The notes below the pieces were generated by a model. The model searched no databases and was not told the DNA's origin. It saw only the letters and a list, made by a program, of their open reading frames with translations. Of a stretch of DNA of 64,000 nucleotides, positions 49,167-61,305 are shown one piece after another; the first letter of the stretch is position 1; the number at the start of each line of letters is the position of its first letter. The position numbers were made by a program, and so were the translations under genes. The DNA comes from Ignelater luminosus (taxonomy: Eukaryota; Arthropoda; Insecta; Coleoptera; Elateridae). The stretch covers positions 457,531-521,530 of the forward strand of contig VTPC01089559.1 of assembly GCA_011009095.1 (NCBI GenBank). The letters run 5' to 3'.

Positions 49167-50650
49167 GTATGTTAATCATTTCCATCCTTTTTATTCACGT
49201 TTGCTTTGTATATAACAATATGCAAAGAAGAATTTGTGTAGCAAATTATTCATATCATTTGAAACTTATATACTTTTAATCTTCTTTAGTTGTCTAATGA
49301 GAAATATAAGTCGCTATTGCCCAAAACAAAATTATTATAGATCCATCTTTGTAAATGAGAAAACTTGACTCTTCTGATCATTAGATCATTTACAAAAATG
49401 AATCTGTGATGTTAAATTTCTGAAAGTAATTAAAATGTTCAAATTTGAGCTTAGTCCAAAATGACAAAGTTGGCACAATTGGGAATTCTGAGAAATCCCA
49501 TAAATTTGAAATTTCCAATATTTTGATTGAAATTAAAGGGCTAAATCAGAATTCAAAGAAATCTCAGTAAATGTCCTAAACATGATCACTCACATAGTGA
49601 TCAAAAGTAGAAATGAAATCTACTTCAATCAATAAATCTTAAAATGTCCCAAAAAATCCAAAAACTTTGTTTATTATAAGAAACTACTACAGGTACTATC
49701 ACTTTAATAAAGAAATGAGAATTTTGAGACGTTTTAGTCAATTTGAACAGCTACACATATCTTGGTCATTTTCTGATCAATAATCATTCTACAGATACAA
49801 TCAGTTGCAATAAATAAAAGAGAACTTCTGAAAGTTTTGGTCATTGCTTTTGAGTTTAACTTTTTATATTGAATGATTATGAAAGGATGGTTTAATCAGA
49901 TTGGGTCATATCCAGATCAACTAGTCCTTTCAATGGACAAAGTTGACTGTTTGACTTATTAGATTCTTAAGATGAAGATAGACTGGCGAATAAGATTAAG
50001 TGAGTCAATGTCTGACGTTGTCTTGAGTTGCAAGTTGTTTTGCCATGATTTGGGCAAATTTTTGCGCAATAATGCTAGTCAAAATAAACAAATAGCAGTG
50101 TCCCGATTTCCCACTACATTTCCAAACTGTTTCGATAAATTGTGCGAGACCAATACAAGCCAAGTGGGTGGTATTTGTAATAATACGTGATCTACTCTTA
50201 TAAGGAAGGATTTGCAATGAAACCGATGGTAATGTCAACATATTTAATTACATTTTATGAAGAGAACTTCATTTTTGAAATGAAGAGTTTAGAAACAATT
50301 AGCACATTTTCTGTACAGTGTTCCATAAAATTTATGTCCTTGGTTGGCCATCAAAGAGAAGAAAAGACAATTTGGCGTATCCCATACCTTCATAACGAAT
50401 TTCTTGTCTTTTTCTTTCATGGCCTACCGAGGTCACAAATTTATTGAATCGGGGGGTGTTACAAAATCAGATGCAAGATGTCCCAAGAGTCTATAATAAC
50501 CAATTGTAGAAATAAAAAAAAATGAACTACAGAAGGAAATACACAAATACTTTTCAAGATTATCTTTAACTATACAGGATGTTCTTTAAAAAGGTGGAGT
50601 ATGTAGATTGCATTTTTCTTTTAATATAACATACTAAACTATATTCATTT
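49167..50650. other. Intron or flank after the zinc-finger exon
   Basis: AT-rich. At 49440-49760 words such as gggaattctgagaaatccca and cagaattcaaagaaatctca resemble, in reverse, parts of the array unit at 27960-30740, so a diverged fragment of that repeat may lie here. No downstream coding exon could be identified. Confidence 0.35.
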
Positions 50651-50654
50651 TCAA

Positions 50655-50812
50655 GAGAAGGCGCGCATAAACAAATGCACGTGAACAAACTGCTACTGCA
50701 TATGGCAGGACTGTACTACCGCAGCATGCCGACGGTCGACGGTCAATCACGATGCACATGCGAGGCGGTCATTCTTTACTTCCACTTCTTGTTGGATCTG
50801 AATTTAGTTTTG
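50655..50812 (+). repeat. Dispersed repeat family B, copy 2
   Basis: Same opening and closing words as 40149-40320, with a CG-rich diverged middle (gcatgccgacggtcgacgg). It lies 90 bases before a family A copy. Confidence 0.6.
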
Positions 50813-50897
50813 ATATGTATTTTAATATTATGTAGGCACAATCCTAATGTCTTTGGTACCATTTAGTTGTTTATTGTGAAATAGGGTCATATTCAAC

Positions 50898-51236
50898 AAA
50901 GGAGTCTTTACTGAATTTGCGAAGTTTGTCTGTATTTTTGTCAAATTTTGAAATTTTGACTTCAGATCACACATCAAAAACTAAAGACCACCTGGTGTCT
51001 TCGTTTTTTTTGATAAGTCTTCGGGAACATGGTCAAAATGGCCGCCGAAAATTGGAAAGTTTTCAAAATTTTTTTTTTACTTTAGAATCGTATTCTACAT
51101 CAAGAAATAAGACAAATGTATACTTTTAGTTTTTTGATATCACCTCGGGAACATGGTCAAAATCGCCGCCAAAATATGAAAAAAGTAATAAAACAGGAGT
51201 TCGTTGTGGTTATGCTTTGCATTCCCAGATGTTTTG
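50898..51236 (+). repeat. Dispersed repeat family A, copy 3 (two core modules)
   Basis: Same ends as copy 2 (ttactgaatttgcgaag; ggagttcgttgtggttatgc then cccagatg). It contains the core twice: cgggaacatggtcaaaatgg near 51018 and cgggaacatggtcaaaatcg near 51147, each preceded by a ctacatca/cacatca...tttttgat block. The element therefore has an internal tandem module of about 130 bases. Confidence 0.8.
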
Positions 51237-51239
51237 CAA

Positions 51240-52630
51240 ATGGCTATGGTATGATTAAGGAATTATCAGCTTTGATAACTTTGGTAAGATAAAGTGTAAA
51301 TATTAGAGTATTTCTAGAAATGATTACAGAGGTTCTAACCATGAACCTTCCATACAAAGGATAATTCAGACATGAAAAATGCCTTTTTCCTTTATTATAC
51401 ACACAGTGCTTTCGATATCACTTTTAAGAACGAAATTTATGAAAGTTACCGAGTACATTCACAATTCCAACAGAGATAGCAGGATGGTTCATTTAAAAAT
51501 TGAATAAATTGCATTTTTCAATACATTTAATACAATTATCTATGCAATTCTATTAGCATCGTTTCATTATAATTGTCTTGATATAAATAAAGCAATTGCA
51601 TTACTTCTTAATTACCTGCATAAATGATTGTTATCAAATCCTAACCAGAATGAGAAAATCTTCGATTGTCTGAAAATTAGTTCAAAGTACCACAGGGTTC
51701 TATACTAGGTCCATTGTTATCCTATCTATACATCACATTTCAGGGAGTGTCAAGATATTTTAATATTATTTCCAAACTTGCAAATCATAATGTCAGATAT
51801 TAGCTTGTAACGTAATTAACAATGATTTGAAAAGTCTGTACAATAAATTATAAAATAAGCAACGAAAACTTCCCTACAATGGAAATACCAAACAATTTAG
51901 GATATAATTATCACTAATTACGCTTTAAAATTATATTTCGGAATGTTTACAAAGTGCTTATTGCAACCTTCATCTAATATACTAAAATCGTCATTTGTTT
52001 AATAAGAAGCTAAAGATTTTACCGTGCACTACTTTGTTTTTGTTAAAATCTGACTATTTCGATGTAATCTATGGGATGGACCATGTTTAGATTCATATGA
52101 CAATTGAATAAAAAAAAACTCAAAGCGTCTGTTTTACATAAGCTGTGAAAAATCCCAAGATTGCATTTGTCGGAATTTATAGTTTTTATACAACAAAACA
52201 GTTTTGATTGATTATATTATTTTAATATAAATTAAAACCAGAATATGACTTTAAGCTGGGTTAAGTGGTAGAACGACAAAGTTGAACTTCACACATAACG
52301 TAATTTATTTTTATTTTGTAACTTCATAATCAGAAATAATTAAAGAATTAAAAATACCAACATGTACAGGATATCCTAGGAATTTTATTTAAAAGTCAAA
52401 TAACTTATAACTTTTATGTTTTCCGGTCGACTTCTATAAAGAAGATTTATGGTTAAAATCTCGATATTTCTTAAGACTGTGAAATTGGAAAATTTGTAAA
52501 TTGCACAAGGTCGACCGCAAAATATGACGATATTTCTTAACAAATAATTGATTAACGACGAAACTGTCAAGTTTAGACTCGTGTAACGCTTATATTATTA
52601 CTATTAATCAGCAATAATGAATGTAAGATG
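51240..52630. other. AT-rich intergenic sequence
   Basis: No gene supported. A sequence ccacagggttctatactagg with tccattgttatcctatctat near 51690 looks like a worn reverse-transcriptase stretch (family pattern PQGSILGPLLF), but nothing else of an element is visible. Confidence 0.35.
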
Positions 52631-52635
52631 AATAG

Positions 52636-52697
52636 ACAATATACAGGGCGTTACATTTAAAAGATCGCGTTTTGTGTTTACATCATCCTGTATAAAA
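52636..52697. repeat. Short inverted pair of ACAGGRYG ends
   Basis: tatacagggcgttacattta at 52638 and the inverted catcctgtata at 52683 lie about 40 bases apart, directly beyond the 3' end of the LINE relic. Possibly a tiny MITE remnant or the two ends of nested elements. Confidence 0.35.
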
Positions 52698-52699
52698 AA

Positions 52700-54800
52700 A
52701 ACTTAATAAATGTTAACTCTATCTCTGCCTATCCTCCGCCATCTACGACTTGCCAGCATCCTTGCCTCTTTCTCCATTGATCGCCCCCCTTCGCCTGGTC
52801 CCTCGGGGATTCCAGTCTAGAGCCCCCTTTTCTATAGTTCCGACAGATTTTCATAGTGTATGCCCAATCCATTTCCATTTTCTTTTTTTTTTTATTTCTT
52901 CTGCAATTTGCTCTTGGCCAGTCCTCTCCTATAAGGATTGGTTTGAGATTATATTTGGCCATCACACATTAAGAATTCTTCGCAAGCATCGATTTACAGA
53001 GGATCGCAGCTTTTGGTTTATAATAGCAGTTACTCTCCAAGTCTCACAACCGCAAAGTAATACAGATTTAACATTAATATTAAACAATCGAATTTTGATC
53101 TGTGCGGATATATTTCTTTTTCTCCAAATAGAATAGAGCTGTACGAAAGAGACGTTTGTCGTTCGTATCCTGCTTTGCACGGTAACTATGTTTCCGAAAT
53201 ACCGAAATGCTTCTACCTTTTCTACAACTTCTCCCTCAATTTCTAGTGGATCATCTCTACCCTCATTTACCCCTATATCTTTTATCTTATTTATAAAAAT
53301 TTTTGGGTCCACTAATTCCGCACCTTTATTAAGATTATTTAGTTTAACTTATCCTTTGCGCTAAAAGCCAGATATCATCGGCGTGATCCAAATCTTCTAA
53401 GCGATTTCGCAGCACCTACTGAATGCCCAACTTCCTCCTACTCAACACAGTTCTCATTAATGCATCCAACACTCCTGCCGCTACACCAATTGGGTTAGAT
53501 AATTGCTCCTCGTGTATTACTTTACATGTGAAACCATCGTACATTCCTTTAATTAAGTTGAGGATCTTATCTGGGAAAGAGAGCTCTGCCATTCATAACC
53601 CTGTTGCAGTATTATCCGGAGAGTATTTATCAAATCCACACTTCTGTGCTTCCAGGAACCACCCTGTTCCTTTCTCAGGTGTTGTTCAATTGGTTTGAGA
53701 ATAATCCTTGCTAGTAATTTACTTGGAATTGTCAACAAGGTAATTCCTTTCCAATTGTCGCGGGTCGTTACATCACTCTTCTTGGGGAGCTTTATGATCA
53801 GGCCTTTTTTCCACCCCATCGAAATAGTATTCTCTTCCCATATTCTCTTAAAGATAGGTTCAAGTAAGGACGACGCCACATTATCTCTACATTGCATTTA
53901 AGAATCTTCAGTGTCGGTGGTAAATTATCAATTCCAGGAGCTTTGCCGTATTTGAGCTCTCCAATAGCTTCCTGTTTGGTGTCAAGTAAAACTTCAGGGA
54001 TGTTTAGAGAACCAGAAACCTGCTGGAACTGCGAACTGTCTTCGGTCTCTCGTTCATGCACTGTGTCATACCTTCTGCCTTAGTGATTGAATTTTACTCT
54101 GCTCGCTATTATTTTTAAACGAACATCGGCTTTTACGAGATGAAGATCAGTATTTGCGTCTGTCCCACGCTTATTTCGTACATCTGTTATGAATGATCGA
54201 AATTTTCTGGTCATTGCAAAATGATCAATTTGATTTTCAGTAATACCGTCTGCAGGCACTCATTAAATTTTATGGCACACCTTATGAGAAAAGAGAGTTC
54301 CACCGATCATTAAATCATGTTCGTTGTCATTCATATTTCCCACTCCATGGTCTCCCATGATGTGTTCAAACCCGTAATTGTTGTTACCTACTTTTACATT
54401 GAAGTCTCCCATAACTATTAGGATATCTCTTTTTGATATTGATCTGCAACTTCTGTGGGTGAGTAGCATTGCACTATGGTAACATTTTTTATCCGGGTTT
54501 TAAGTCGGGACGTAATTATTCTATCAGAAATAGGTTTCCATTTCAGGAGACTTGTAGCCGCATTTTTGCTCAATTACTCCATTTCTCTGTTCTGTCGTTT
54601 TTTTTCCATTTTCCCAGAGTACATGAGAGTTGCTGCATTTCTGGTTTATATCTCCCCAAACTCTGTCTATCTCATTTCGCTCAAACCTTATATCCAATCG
54701 ATACTTTTCCATTTCTCTAGAAACCACCTCGAACTTTCCTGCTTCCATTAATGATTTAATATTCCGAATTCCAATTTTCATTTTCCGTTTCATGCATTTG
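52700..54800 (-). mobile_element. Non-LTR retrotransposon (LINE, RTE/CR1-like) relic
   Basis: Minus-strand frames give the parts of an endonuclease-reverse transcriptase in order. Endonuclease start: KIGIRNIKSLMEAGKFEVV (about 54780). Endonuclease motif: VMGDFNVKVGNN (about 54400). Linker/RT start: KYGKAPGIDNLP (about 53940). RT: GWKKGLIIKLPKK then WKGITLLTIPSKLLARII (about 53750). Catalytic block: LDHADDIWLLAQR (about 53370). Thumb: VKSVLLCGCETW (about 53000), then a basic C-terminus to about 52730. The blocks lie in different frames with stops between them, and stretches between blocks are shortened, so it is dead. Total about 2.1 kb against about 3 kb expected. Clade is a guess from remembered motifs. 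Confidence 0.85.
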
Positions 54801-54893
54801 TAGAAATATCAAACTGTGTTACCGGAAAAAGTTATACGGAACAATATTATATGCAATTCTCGACTACACAGGGTGTTTCATAAAAGGGGAGTA

Positions 54894-55451
54894 CTTGTAG
54901 CTTCATTACTTCTCAATTAAACACCTTACGCTCCATCTATTGCATGCCTGAGAATCGATCCGGTTAATGTTCACTTCTGTTTCCGTAATACTTTATTTTA
55001 AGAAGTACGAGTTATTAGTTTTCGCTTAGCTTCCGAGTGTCCTAGTGGGGCTGCCACCTTGAGACCTGGACACATTCCTAGGTTTTATTTCAGGGCCTTC
55101 ACCATGACTGCAAAGCCTCACCTACTCCTTCGAAGTGGGCCATCTAACTAGGCCTATGCACGCCACCGTTGACTGTGCACAGTTCTTCCGCTGTCGCACT
55201 GGCGAGTGGACTCTACTGCCAGCTCACTCCATCTTGCCAGGCTTGGTCTCAGGTTACCCCCGCGCACCCCCAGCGGGACCCCTACAATCTCTGAATAGAT
55301 GGAGAGGCTAAGTAACTGCTATGTATTGCGCTTCACATCCCCTTGAGAACCTAATAAATGTTAAGATTTATTGTAATATGTATACTATATTGCTGTAATT
55401 AGTAATGGATGGAGTGTAAGGTGTTTAATTAAGAAGTAATGAAGCTACAAG
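54894..55451. mobile_element. Foldback element with 44-bp arms and a GC-rich interior
   Basis: Arms 54894-54937 and 55408-55451 are inverted copies with two mismatches (cttgtagcttcattacttct ... aattaaacaccttac). The interior at about 55025-55335 is far more GC-rich than anything nearby (for example gttacccccgcgcaccccca). The interior has no ORF; it might be a captured gene fragment, a SINE or part of another repeat. An acacagggtgtttcataaaa end lies just outside the left arm. It sits right behind the LINE relic. Confidence 0.65.
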
Positions 55452-55647
55452 AAATAATTCTTACAACGGTTAAAGGTTTATTTTTATTTCTAAATGTTCC
55501 TGTTGTTAATATTTGTATTTTTACATTTAACAGTATGCAAACTAACTTAGTAGTAAAATATTGAAACTTTAATATTCAGTAAAAACTATTTCTACTTCGG
55601 GAAAAATGAACGCATAAAACAAAAATATGTATGTATATTCTATAAAA

Positions 55648-55985
55648 AACATCTGGGAATGCAAAGCATAACCACAACGAACTCCTGTTTTGTTACTTTT
55701 TTCAAATCTTGGCGGCCATTTTAACCATGTTCCCGAGGTGATATCAAAAAACTAAAAGTATACGTTTCTCTTATGTTTTGATGTAGAATACGATTGTAAA
55801 GTAAAAAATTGCCTTGAAAATTTTCCAATTTTTGGCGGCCATTTTGACCATGTTCCCGAAGAGTTATCAAAAAACGAAGACGCCATGTTGTCTTTAGTTT
55901 TTGATGTAGAATCCAAATCTGAAGCCAAAATTTCAAAATTTGACAAAAGATGCGGACAGACATACAGACTTTGCAAAGACAAAGA
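55648..55985 (-). repeat. Dispersed repeat family A, copy 4 (two core modules)
   Basis: Minus-strand copy with the ends catctgggaatgcaaagcat and agtctgtatgtctgtccgca. Both core modules are present (ttaaccatgttcccgaggtg near 55720; ttgaccatgttcccgaagag near 55845). Closest in structure to copy 3. Confidence 0.8.
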
Positions 55986-56004
55986 CCATCTTAATTTTTA
56001 TTCT

Positions 56005-57510
56005 TTAACTCTTTATATTTTTTATGATATTTTGCTTATCAATCCTTTTTAGCGTAAATGGATAGCAACTTAATAGATGAATAGGCCCATAAAAAATAAA
56101 TTTCTTTTGGATCGTTTCAAGTTGGTTAGTTGTGTTACTTTTTGGCCATCTATATTCGTCTAGATTTGACTTCAAAAATTTTATTTTTATATCCGATCCA
56201 TTAATCTGCAGGACTCGACCATGATACCATCTGTGAGCGTAAAATATTACATAGTAATTTTCGACCCTGATATCTATTCCCATTTCCTCTATGCTTTCAT
56301 CTTCATTTTCATCATTTGAGAAGGACTCTGGATCATCATCAGCATAAACTATGGTGTCGATGGTATCACTTTCTTCCGAACTTTCTTTATTATTTTGTTT
56401 ATTTCCCGGCTTAATTCTTAGTTTAGTTTGTTTATTAGAAACATTTTTACATTTAATTTCAATTATTTTCTCAACTTCGTTTAACCAGCATTTGGAAATG
56501 ACGAGTTGAAACTGTTCATTTAATGCAGGTTCGGGTATGCTACAAATATAATACTTTATGTCTATAAAAGTATAATCTACATTGGCTAGTGAAAGAATTC
56601 ATTCATTGTTATTTTGCTCTTGCAGTTTATAAAATGTACTTAGGCAACCCAGACCATGATTTGTGGTTGATTTTATATTTTCAGTTGTCAGAGGCTCTAG
56701 TGAAGCACTTAATAATGAATATATCTTTGAACTACCTTGGCCAGTCAAATAACTGAAGGCTAATATATACCCAAATAGAAGATTACATTTGTGAGTTTTC
56801 TTGAACGGATTACTAAATACACACAATTCCCCGACAAAAATATGTTCATTTTGAATTACTTCGGTAATATTGGATCCGATTATAGCTAATTGCTTCTGCT
56901 CTTTCACCCTACATAGTTTATCACTGCTGAGCCTGCTTTTGCTGTTGTTGAGAAGCCAACAAAACGAACTTTTCTTAATTATTATTTGTGTTTCTCCAAC
57001 AAATACTTTCAAAAATAGCCCCTCTTGAAGATAACTGTTAGCAGCAGGATCTGTAGTATAATCTTTTAAGTTCAAATAGTCGCCTACTTGTAAATCATTT
57101 GAAAGCTGGTATAGTTCTGTCAAGTCGCTAACATCAACAATCTCTTCCGTTACTGTATCTTCTTCGTTTTCCCCACCAGTCTCAAAGCTGAAATATTCCT
57201 CGTCTATAAAACCTTCACTTTCTTTATTTTCTTCGATGTGAATTTCTTTTTCTATGTTTTCGGTTTCTTCCTCTAGCACCTCTTCAATAATCGGTAGGTT
57301 AATATTTAACCAAATCTTCATTTTCTAGTTCCATACCTAAATTTGTGGCTGCTTTTAAAGCATCTACCTTACATTGTAGTAGGATGTCGCGAATTTCTTG
57401 ATCGTCAGGTAAAACACTTGCAACATTCTTAGTCACAGAAGAATTGGTTACAGTCGCCAGTCTAGGATTATTTTTTCTTGAAAATATAAATGTATTGTCC
57501 TTATTTTGAC
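56005..57510 (-). pseudogene. Acidic protein of unknown family, interrupted reading frame
   Basis: The minus strand starts at an acceptor-like ttttttag|GT (57510). First comes a frame with PDDQEIRDILLQCKVDALKA, then a 240-codon frame (57321-56599), then about 195 more open codons in the same frame to 56005. The first part is acidic (IIEEVLEEETENIEKEIHIE). The middle has VGDYLNLKDYTTDPAANSY and TQIIIKKSSFCWLL. The last part holds acidic DDDPESFSNDENEDESIEE and then YYVIFYAHRWYHGRVL ... KIKFLKSNLDEYRWPKSN ... KKFIFYGPIHLLS. That final pattern (WYxGRV ... F ... WP ... FYGP) looks like a small beta-barrel (Tudor/SH3-like) module I have met at the C-terminus of uncharacterised insect proteins. The frame is broken about twice, which may mean a pseudogene, exon borders or assembly errors. 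Function unknown. Confidence 0.5.
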
Positions 57511-57519
57511 CTAAAAAGT

Positions 57520-60050
57520 GTTACTAATTACGCAAAAACAACAAAACTCAAATTTCTAATTAATGCTATTTATTAGAGAAATCTTGATAAAAACAAATAT
57601 AAATCATCTCATAAACAGTCTTGCATGTCTCAATGTGATCACGTGCGGTTATGTGTATTAGTAACTTAGCAACGCACACCGGCACCGATTCTATGAACCG
57701 AATAAAAACGTCTAGTCATGCCCTTTTATATCCATATTATATCCACATATTTCCAATATATCCACGCATATCCAAGGAGATGTACAACTATTTCCACTAG
57801 TGGTTACCCCCTCGTATTTGGCAAAAGACTTCCCTGACAAAGGACTAACTCTACTTTCCTGTACAAATCTTTAGAGAATTAAAAGATTTCTTCTTTGTGC
57901 CTTGAAAACAACGTAAGGTATTGAAATGGGATTTTCTCTCTACTATTTTACACTATACTGTAGCCACCATTTCATTAGTTAGTGATTTGGAGAAAGCTAT
58001 TATATTGTCTAAAAAGGATTATTAGGTCACTGATAAATGCAATAGGTTTTTCTATTTCTTAAAATCTACAATTTGATGAAAAGAAAGTTACTCTTGCATA
58101 TTTCTCATGTAACGCAAACGATATTCTTCGAGGTTTTTCGAACTGAAGGATCTAGACTCCCCTGCAAAAAAAGCGTAGGTACAGTAGTATTGATTCGAGT
58201 TTCTAAATGTAACTTGCAACCTAGTGTTAATTAGAGTTAGGTTACGCATTTCAATTTCTTCTAGTGATACTTATTACCTTTAAGTTACTTATTCTAAGTT
58301 GGTATTAGTGAAAGTATGACTTGAAATTTTACATTTATAAATGCAATCATCATTCTAATACAAAAGGTTTTAAATTATTTAATTTTCCAAAAGAAGAACA
58401 TAAGCTGGAATTATGGAAATTAAATATGAAAATATGTAACAATAAATAAAGACAAAAAAAATGAAAATATGTAATTTCACTTTATTACTATCATCATTAA
58501 TTACTTCAAAATACTTTCCTACTATTATTGTTGATATTTTTACTCTATTGCCTTCATTTCTATTAGAATCTTTGCTATTACAATAATGAGAATATTTTTA
58601 TCAAATATTTTTCCAGTTTAATCTTTATCCATAAACACATTGAAAACATGCAGTTTGTGTACCAAATTATGGTGATTATGGTTTATCTGTGGCAGACATG
58701 CAGTGGGCAGGGTGGGCATCCACCTAATAAAGCTCTTTAATCTTAGGATAAAAGTAGATAAAGGTTTTATCTAAAGATGCCACTGCACTACAGAAGATGA
58801 TGTGAGGTTAAACGCTCGAACCAGCGTGAACGACTTCTTTTCTGATTGATTAAACCTAGTGTTATAAACTAAATTAAAAATGACGTTGACAGTACATATG
58901 TAAAGTGAATGGATAATATCCAATAAAACCTTCATATTAACCTAAAATTTTGATTTGTTATGCATTGTTTTTTGATATTAAAATAAAAAAAGAGGCCAAA
59001 AAGTGTATATCTGTTGCAGAAAATCCGATTTAACGTAGAAAGAGATAGATTCTGACACCCGTGTCTCAACTCTAATATTGACAGATTGACATTTAGGGAC
59101 TTAAGTATTAACTTGTGTAAGTAGGATGTAGTTCATTGTTTTCTACAATACCTGTCGATGTTAAAGTTTCCTAATTTATATTTTCTAGAAATAAAATTAC
59201 TATTATTGTGCTTTGCTTCCATGGCAATTAATTGAATGCGCCACTTGATTAAAATATTTTAGACTTTTCTGAATATAGGTATAATGTACCTTAAGGTCGT
59301 TGGCCTAGTTTCTACTCTCATTTCACTAACTAATGAAGCTTCTTTAAAGCTTAAACAAGTAGAGTTTATCTGATTTTAACAAGAAGAAAAAGGACAAAAT
59401 CGGTTGCCATGGTAATTGGGGAATATTTCAGTTATGAAGAGAGTAGAAACCAGTTCTTTGCCATGTTTTTTCAATACTTCCAGAAGAGCGTGTGATATTG
59501 AGGCATGAGACATTATTTTGTGAACGATTGATACTGCAGGGTGCTTATTATTTAATAAAGTCATACCATATTCCTATTTTCTAATTAGTGGCGGATACTT
59601 AGTAGGGGTGAGTAATATGTTTTCTTATAAAAATGTATGCCACTAAAAAAATTAATAATTTGAAAGATTCAAAAGAAGTGTCGAGGAAGCAAATAGTCTA
59701 GCCTTAAACGCAATCAAATGCAAGCAACAAAAATACTTTCAGGCGTTCAACCCAACTTAAAAATAAGGTTCTATTGACACTTGTCAGTGTCCATAATTTG
59801 AGATTAATAATTTTGATTAGATATTATCTAAGATCTTCAGTTTTTTGACGATTGAAGAATCATCACTGATGTCAGCAATGAAATTAAATACAAACCATCG
59901 ACTAATAGATAACGTACGCCAGACGCACCCTGGGGGTACTATTTGTTTCTTTCTCATTAATTACAAAACATATTTTTTATTAAGTTTTAGGGCATTTAAA
60001 TTTATTAATACAATACTTCGATTAATAAAAACGGAGAAATATGGTTTATA
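57520..60050. other. AT-rich intergenic sequence
   Basis: No gene supported. Includes a 50-bp cluster of five TATCCA-like words (atatccatat, tatccacata, tatttccaat, atatccacgc, atatccaagg) at about 57727-57778, upstream of the interrupted gene. A 62-codon minus frame at 59376-59564 has no domain. Confidence 0.4.
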
Positions 60051-60053
60051 ATT

Positions 60054-60242
60054 ATTATGATATAATAGGTTTTTAACAATCCTCAGGCGAGTAAAATTCC
60101 AAAAAAACTTAAAATATCATGATGTAGAGAGAAGCATAAACCATAAATTAGAAATAAAATTTTTCTCTGTACATCATGATATTTTAAGTTTTTTTGGAAT
60201 TTTACTCGCCTGAGGATTGTTAAAAACCTATTATATCATAAT
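60054..60242. mobile_element. 189-bp MITE with 72-bp perfect inverted arms, left of the gap
   Basis: It starts attatgatataataggtttt and ends with the exact inverse. The arms match perfectly for about 72 bases, then imperfectly, with a loop of about 40 bases. It directly abuts the run of Ns. Confidence 0.85.
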
Positions 60243-60642
60243 NNNNNNNNNNNNNNNNNNNNNNNNNNNNNNNNNNNNNNNNNNNNNNNNNNNNNNNNNN
60301 NNNNNNNNNNNNNNNNNNNNNNNNNNNNNNNNNNNNNNNNNNNNNNNNNNNNNNNNNNNNNNNNNNNNNNNNNNNNNNNNNNNNNNNNNNNNNNNNNNNN
60401 NNNNNNNNNNNNNNNNNNNNNNNNNNNNNNNNNNNNNNNNNNNNNNNNNNNNNNNNNNNNNNNNNNNNNNNNNNNNNNNNNNNNNNNNNNNNNNNNNNNN
60501 NNNNNNNNNNNNNNNNNNNNNNNNNNNNNNNNNNNNNNNNNNNNNNNNNNNNNNNNNNNNNNNNNNNNNNNNNNNNNNNNNNNNNNNNNNNNNNNNNNNN
60601 NNNNNNNNNNNNNNNNNNNNNNNNNNNNNNNNNNNNNNNNNN
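60243..60642. other. Assembly gap, 400 Ns
   Basis: Exactly 400 unknown bases, flanked on both sides by the same 189-bp MITE in the same orientation. The round length suggests an estimated or default gap. Any open frame that spans it is meaningless. Confidence 0.99.
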
Positions 60643-60831
60643 ATTATGATATAATAGGTTTTTAACAATCCTCAGGCGAGTAAAATTCCAAAAAAACTTA
60701 AAATATCATGATGTAGAGAGAAGCATAAACCATAAATTAGAAATAAAATTTTTCTCTGTACATCATGATATTTTAAGTTTTTTTGGAATTTTACTCGCCT
60801 GAGGATTGTTAAAAACCTATTATATCATAAT
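60643..60831. mobile_element. 189-bp MITE, identical copy right of the gap
   Basis: Base-for-base identical to 60054-60242, same orientation. Either a true second copy or the same copy ending two contigs. Confidence 0.85.
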
Positions 60832-61303
60832 TTAATTTAGGTATTAATTTTAATAAATTTTGTGGAGAAAACTTTGGATTTTTCCTGGTAGTTTTTAACC
60901 TATGTAAGATATTCTGGTACTTCAATTCATTCTCGCTTTGCTACTAACCTCTGAATTACAACATATAGTTAGTAGAACAGTCTGACTGATGTATTAAATC
61001 GAATGAAAGTTTAATGGTAAGGAGTTGTACAATTTTGTTGATATCATAATCATTGGCATATGACCTATTTACATTACGAGCACTATTTAAAAGTGCTTTA
61101 TCCTAAGCCAAAATACGTAGATCATACGGCAATGATCTCTCATGTCAACAAAATTACATAACTCTTTATCACTATACCTTCACTTGACTGAATTTAAACA
61201 GCTCCCTATTGCATCTTGCAATTAGTTATAATGTTTGACAGACAATATGATCTTGGGTTTTGTTTTGCCTGTGTACATATTAAATTCTTCTGTTGTGATG
61301 CTG
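60832..61303. other. AT-rich intergenic sequence
   Basis: Nothing recognised. Confidence 0.4.
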
Positions 61304-61305
61304 TA

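Noticed and set aside
49167-49279. C-terminal hydrophobic tail of the 993-codon zinc-finger frame
   Set aside because: It follows a consensus donor (gtatgt) and changes character abruptly, so it is probably intron read-through.
60217-60668. 145-codon open frames on both strands
   Set aside because: They span the N gap and read Ns as open sequence; the few real residues come from the MITE ends.
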